64,000 bases of DNA from Begonia masoniana (taxonomy: Eukaryota; Streptophyta; Magnoliopsida; Cucurbitales; Begoniaceae). Location: positions 45,180,544 through 45,244,543 of the forward strand of contig CM039505.1 of assembly GCA_022432975.1 (NCBI GenBank), written 5' to 3'. The position numbers and the translations under genes were made by a program. This document shows, piece after piece, positions 60,495 to 64,000 of this stretch (positions within the stretch are counted from its first letter, which is position 1; each line of letters starts with the position of its first letter). The notes below the pieces were generated by a model. The model worked only from the letters and a program-made list of their open reading frames with translations, ran no database searches and was not told where the DNA came from.

Positions 60495-61140
60495 AATATC
60501 GTCGGGTGCATCATATATAGGATGATATGTACTCGTCAGATCTTGCTTATGTTGTAAGTCTGGTCAACAGGTTTATGTCAGATATTGAGAAATGTCACTG
60601 GAATTCTTTGTAGTGGATGATGAGATACATATCAAGTTCTTTGGATATGAAACTAACGTACATAAGGAATGCTGCAGCATCAGCGGCAGAATCTTTAATC
60701 GGGTACGTTGATTCCAATTTTGTTGGTTGTCTGAATCGTCACGATCTACTTCTGGATATGTATTTATAGCTTATGAAGGAGCTATAAGCTAGAAGACTTA
60801 ATTACAAAAGACGGTAGCTTTGTCCACTACACAAGCGGAGTACATGGTCGCGACAGAAGGTGTTAAGGAGCTCTCTAGTTAAGAGGGTTAGTTTCGAAAC
60901 TTGGTGTATTGATTGTTGTTCTGACAATTTTATTTTTATAGTCAGGGTGCAATATATCTGATGAAAAACTCGAATTCACGTGAATGACCAAAGCACATTG
61001 ACGTGAAATTTCATTTTATTCAAGAGGTTATTAATCGAAGTGAAGTGAAAATTCAGAAGATTGATATCGAAGAGAATCCGGTTGATGTCTTTACGATAGT
61101 TCTTCTAATGTCAAGTTTAAACTTTGTTTAATCATGTTGG
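60495..61140 (+). pseudogene. Copia element H: RT end and RNase H
   Basis: Continues the copia pol after the J block: YASDLAYVV-like and VNRFMSDIEKCHWNS near 60540-60605, then GYVDSNFVGCLNR near 60700, STSGYVF, VALSTTQAEYMVATEGVKEL near 60808, and a PKHIDVKFHFIQEVI tail near 60988. Several frames and stops. These are the standard copia RNase H motifs, in order. Confidence 0.88.
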
Positions 61141-61220
61141 GTTTGGAGAAAAACTAATCTATAAGGGATGATGCACAGACATAGGGTAGCAACCTGAAGA
61201 AGTTTTCAAAATTTAAACCA

Positions 61221-61261
61221 ACAAGGAGATTGTTAATATTGGTTCAAATTTTGTGGTTTAT
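61221..61261 (+). mobile_element. Copia polypurine tract and first bases of 3' LTR
   Basis: acaaggaga (61221-61229) followed by TGTTAATATTGG, the expected LTR start. LTR G begins at 61262 and cuts it off after about 31 bases. Confidence 0.6.
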
Positions 61262-61699
61262 TGTAACGACCCCAATTTTTTCAAATTCATTTTTCCTAAT
61301 TTCAAACCCTAATTTGAAAATCCTATTTTTTTTTTCAAATTGTTTTATCAAATAAGTTTTAAATTCGAATGTTATTACCTTAATTTCAAAATATTTAGAA
61401 GCCTTAAATGAATTCACTAAAGGCGCGAAAGCTTTTAAAACAACATTCAAACATTAAATAGATTGGTCAAAATAGAAACAAATGTAGAATTAAAACAATT
61501 CATAAAACTTTATTGACGATAAAGTTAACATAATTTATTCAAGGTTTCAACTGAAATAAAAATATGAAATATAATCGAAAACTGAAACATACTAATTTAA
61601 ATTCCTTCCTCCGACCAAAAATATTTTCTTCTTCTGTGTGCTCGCTTATCTTTGGGAGGTTCTCGATCAAAATCATTTTTTTCTCAGATAAAAACTCAC

Positions 61700-62251
61700 C
61701 TACATCACAAAATTACAAACTATGAGAATAACTCAGTAAGCGAACACACGTGAAGGTGCAAAATTAACATTATATTTTATCGAATTATATCTTAACAGTT
61801 ACATACTGGTTGGAACTCATTTTTCAACCTTCGTTCAGACTTAGTTATCTCATTTTCGTTCAGACATAACTATATCAATGTCGTTCAGACAAAGCCATAT
61901 CAATTTCGTTCAAGCATAACCATCTCATTGTCGTTCAGGCGTAGCCATCTCATTGTCGTTCAGGCGTAGCCATCTCATTGTCGTTCAAGCGTAGTCATCT
62001 TATTGTCGTTCAAGCTTAGTCATCTCATTGTCGTTCAACTTTGCTATCAGATATTTTTTTACCAATTGCATCACATTCAAACACATACAAAATATTTTAC
62101 TAATTTTATCTTTGTACAATTCTATGTCAATATCTAAATATGCATGGTCAAATATAAGAATCATATAATAAAATAATTATAAGAAAATAACATAGATTTT
62201 GTGATGTAGGATCGAAGTCAAAACATTAAAAATGTAATATTTTCACTTACC
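61700..62251 (-). other. Putative leader intron in LTR G
   Basis: Minus strand: donor AG|GTAAGT (62253-62246), acceptor GATGTAG|GTGA at 61700, perfect 14-base arms, and CTTACTGAG about 40 bases before the acceptor. The 25-bp array lies inside. Confidence 0.45.
61836..62045 (-). repeat. 25-bp tandem repeat, about 8 units
   Basis: Unit gtagccatctcattgtcgtt plus caggc, with substitutions. LTR F has only two or three copies (38615-38690), so the number of units varies between copies. Confidence 0.85.
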
Positions 62252-63510
62252 TGGATTTTGAGAGGTTAAGGTATCAGAATTTTTCAATATTCTAAATAAT
62301 ATCTTGCCTGAATAAAATATTGGTATCAAATTTCCACTTAGATGAATCCAATTTCTGAAAAATTTAAGCAGAATTTTTTTACCGGTTTATTCTTAGATCG
62401 CTGGGTCAGATTCGGATCGTTTCAGATAGTTTTTGGTCGAATTTGATGGTTTGGGTCAATTGTGGTCGAAATGGGGGTTGGGTCCGATTTAGTTAGACCG
62501 GATTTGATTCAGTTGGACCAATTCTGGTTCAGTTAGGCCGATTCTATTTGCTGGAACGGTTCGGTTGGACCACCCTTTAGTGAACAGAGTCATGTTTTTA
62601 AAGAAAACCTGAACCCTTCTTCTTTCTCCTTCCTTCTTCGCGATTCATTTGCATTTCCTCTTCGTCGTGCACACTAGAACACTAGAGAGTAATTTTGCGG
62701 CGACAACTTCAACCGAGAGAAGTTTCATTAGAGCTCGGCCGCTCGAGTGGAGTTGCTACCTCCTTGGAGCTCTTGCTATGTCTAGAGGCCGAGTGGTGGT
62801 CGGAGATCGAAGGAAGCGAGGTAAGAACTCTTCTTTGAATAAGACCTCGAGAGAGAGAGTCTTGATGTTCTCTTCCCCTTCACCGAGCCTCTCTATTTAT
62901 AGGGGAGCCGCTCGAGCCTCTCTATTTTCACTTACCTGGATTTCGAGAGGTTAGGATATCAGGATTTTTCAATATTCTAAATAATATCATACCTGAATAA
63001 AATATTAGTATCAAATTCTCAATTAAATGAATCCAATTTCAAAAAAATTTAGGCAGAAATTTCTTAGCGATTTATTCTTAGATCGACTCGGTCAGATTCA
63101 GATCGTTTCGGATAGATTTTGGTCAAATTTGACGGTCTGAAAGCAATCTGGTTTGATCTAGGTCAATTATGGTCGAACGTGGTTGGGTCCGATTCAGTTG
63201 GACCGAATTTGGTTCGGTTGGATAGATTTTGGTTCAGCTAGACCGATTCAACTTGCTAGACCGGTTCGGTTGGACCACCCTTTAGTGAACCGAGTCAGGT
63301 TTTTAAAGAAAACTCGAACCCTTCTTCTTTCTCCTTCCTTATTCTTCGCGATTCCTTCGTGTTTCCTCTTCGCCATGCACACTAGAACACCAAACAGGAA
63401 TCGTGCAGCGACAACTTCAACCGAAAGAAGTTTCGTTAGAGCTCAGCCGCTCGAGCGGAACTGCAGTCTCCTTGCAGCTCTGGCTGCGTTTGGAGGCCGA
63501 GTGGTGGTCG
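62241..63510 (-). repeat. Tandem duplication of about 0.6 kb in LTR G
   Basis: 62241-62815 and 62922-63510 share the donor region, the ggttcggttggacc blocks and the ggccgagtggtggtcg end. Between them is the TATA-containing part (62891-62902). The second copy is diverged and ends abruptly at about 63510. Confidence 0.8.
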
Positions 63511-64000
63511 TAGACGTAAGACAATTTGATCCGAATTATGTAAATTATTGTATTTTGATTTCTTTTTTCATTATTCTATTTTATTCTCGATTAATTCTCG
63601 AAGTTTGTTTTATAACAACACTAGCCGAATAAACTCCATTTGCTTAGATAAAGCTGACCATCGCGAAACCAAGACCATTAATTGAGTTGGAAGTGGTTAG
63701 TTTCAAATCTGCATAATTAGTTTGATTTGAAAACAAATCAATCTGCGCCTAGAAAGAGCAATACTCAAATTTTCATCTCAGTATAGCTTGGGAAAAAAAT
63801 ACAAATGAGTTGTGTGTATAACTTTGTAATCAATCTACTCATAGCAGTGGCATCCATCTCCATTCCCTCTCCTCCTCCACCTTCCCCTCCATTCACTTCC
63901 TCCATTTTCTCCAAAAGAACTCCTCTAACACTTAACTTTGACTCAGAATCAAAGCAGGAAAGATCTTAAACCCTAAACATACCTTTATGTCTTTAAGCCA
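63511..64000. other. Sequence without recognised features
   Basis: It differs from the LTR to its left. There is a pyrimidine-rich stretch at 63858-63915 (ctccattccctctcctcctc type). No open frame or repeat partner was seen. Confidence 0.4.

Larger units (their letters stand above)
61262..63510 (-). mobile_element. LTR G, same family as F, with internal duplication
   Basis: Minus orientation, TGTAACGACCCC at 61262. Pairing arms cctacatcacaaaa (61699-61712) and ttttgtgatgtagg (62197-62210); donor on the minus strand at 62251. From about 62241 a segment of roughly 570 bases is repeated at about 62922-63510. The right end of the LTR was not found. There is no primer site beside 61262, so that end is the outer one. 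Confidence 0.8.

Noticed and set aside
63838..64000. Possible start of a host gene at the right edge
   Set aside because: Only a pyrimidine-rich stretch and a few bases without an open frame; too little to call.

Overview
The window is a block of nested LTR retrotransposons from a seed plant, probably a dicot. This is supported by LTRs of the TGTAACxCCC type, minus-strand and plus-strand primer sites of the initiator-methionine tRNA type (tggtatcagag), Tekay/Del-like and CRM-like Ty3/gypsy polyproteins, a degenerate Ty1/copia element, and a Cassandra-type TRIM carrying a piece of 5S rRNA. I see no intact host gene, no tRNA gene and no CRISPR. The setting looks like heterochromatin; the CRM-like pol hints at pericentromere, but that is inference.

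Layout. 1-2229: 3' part of an LTR (D) sitting in the leader of gypsy element A. 2230-9911: element A, broken gag-pol and a 3' LTR with a 54-bp tandem array. 9912-21177: minus-strand gypsy element B, cut by A on the left and by a solo LTR (11997-17665, with 42-bp arrays), which itself holds a second solo LTR (14847-17091). 21178-36323: remains of an older minus LTR (E), split by young element C (22114-35779), whose 5' LTR holds a 3.96-kb solo LTR (23103-27063) with a 44/42-bp array. 38069-40261: minus LTR F. 40262-46225: rearranged CRM-like chromovirus. 47250-61261: dead copia element H, interrupted by a solo LTR (49465-51436), by minus LTR fragments of family J (52387-60494) and, within J, by Cassandra (53200-53865) and a second TRIM-like unit. 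61262 to about 63510: minus LTR G with an internal duplication.

Order of events from target-site duplications (TSDs): gtgtt, ggatg, gtgca, gcctc, ctaca and aatat all match on both sides of their insertions, and cacac fits for C. Each inner element is younger than its host. Complete elements are rare and solo LTRs common, which points to repeated LTR-LTR recombination.

The most interesting signal is shared by several LTR families that otherwise differ. Each has an AGGTAAGT-like splice donor followed closely by CCTACATCACA or CCTACACCAT, then 0.4-0.55 kb later (longer where arrays or insertions intervene) a CTTACT-like site and an acceptor whose sequence is the reverse complement of that motif. 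Two versions differ in sequence but keep the pairing. This looks like a conserved intron in the retroelement leader whose two ends can base-pair. The tandem arrays (54, 42 and 44 bp) lie in or just downstream of this segment and carry palindromes, including many copies of TGACGTCA.
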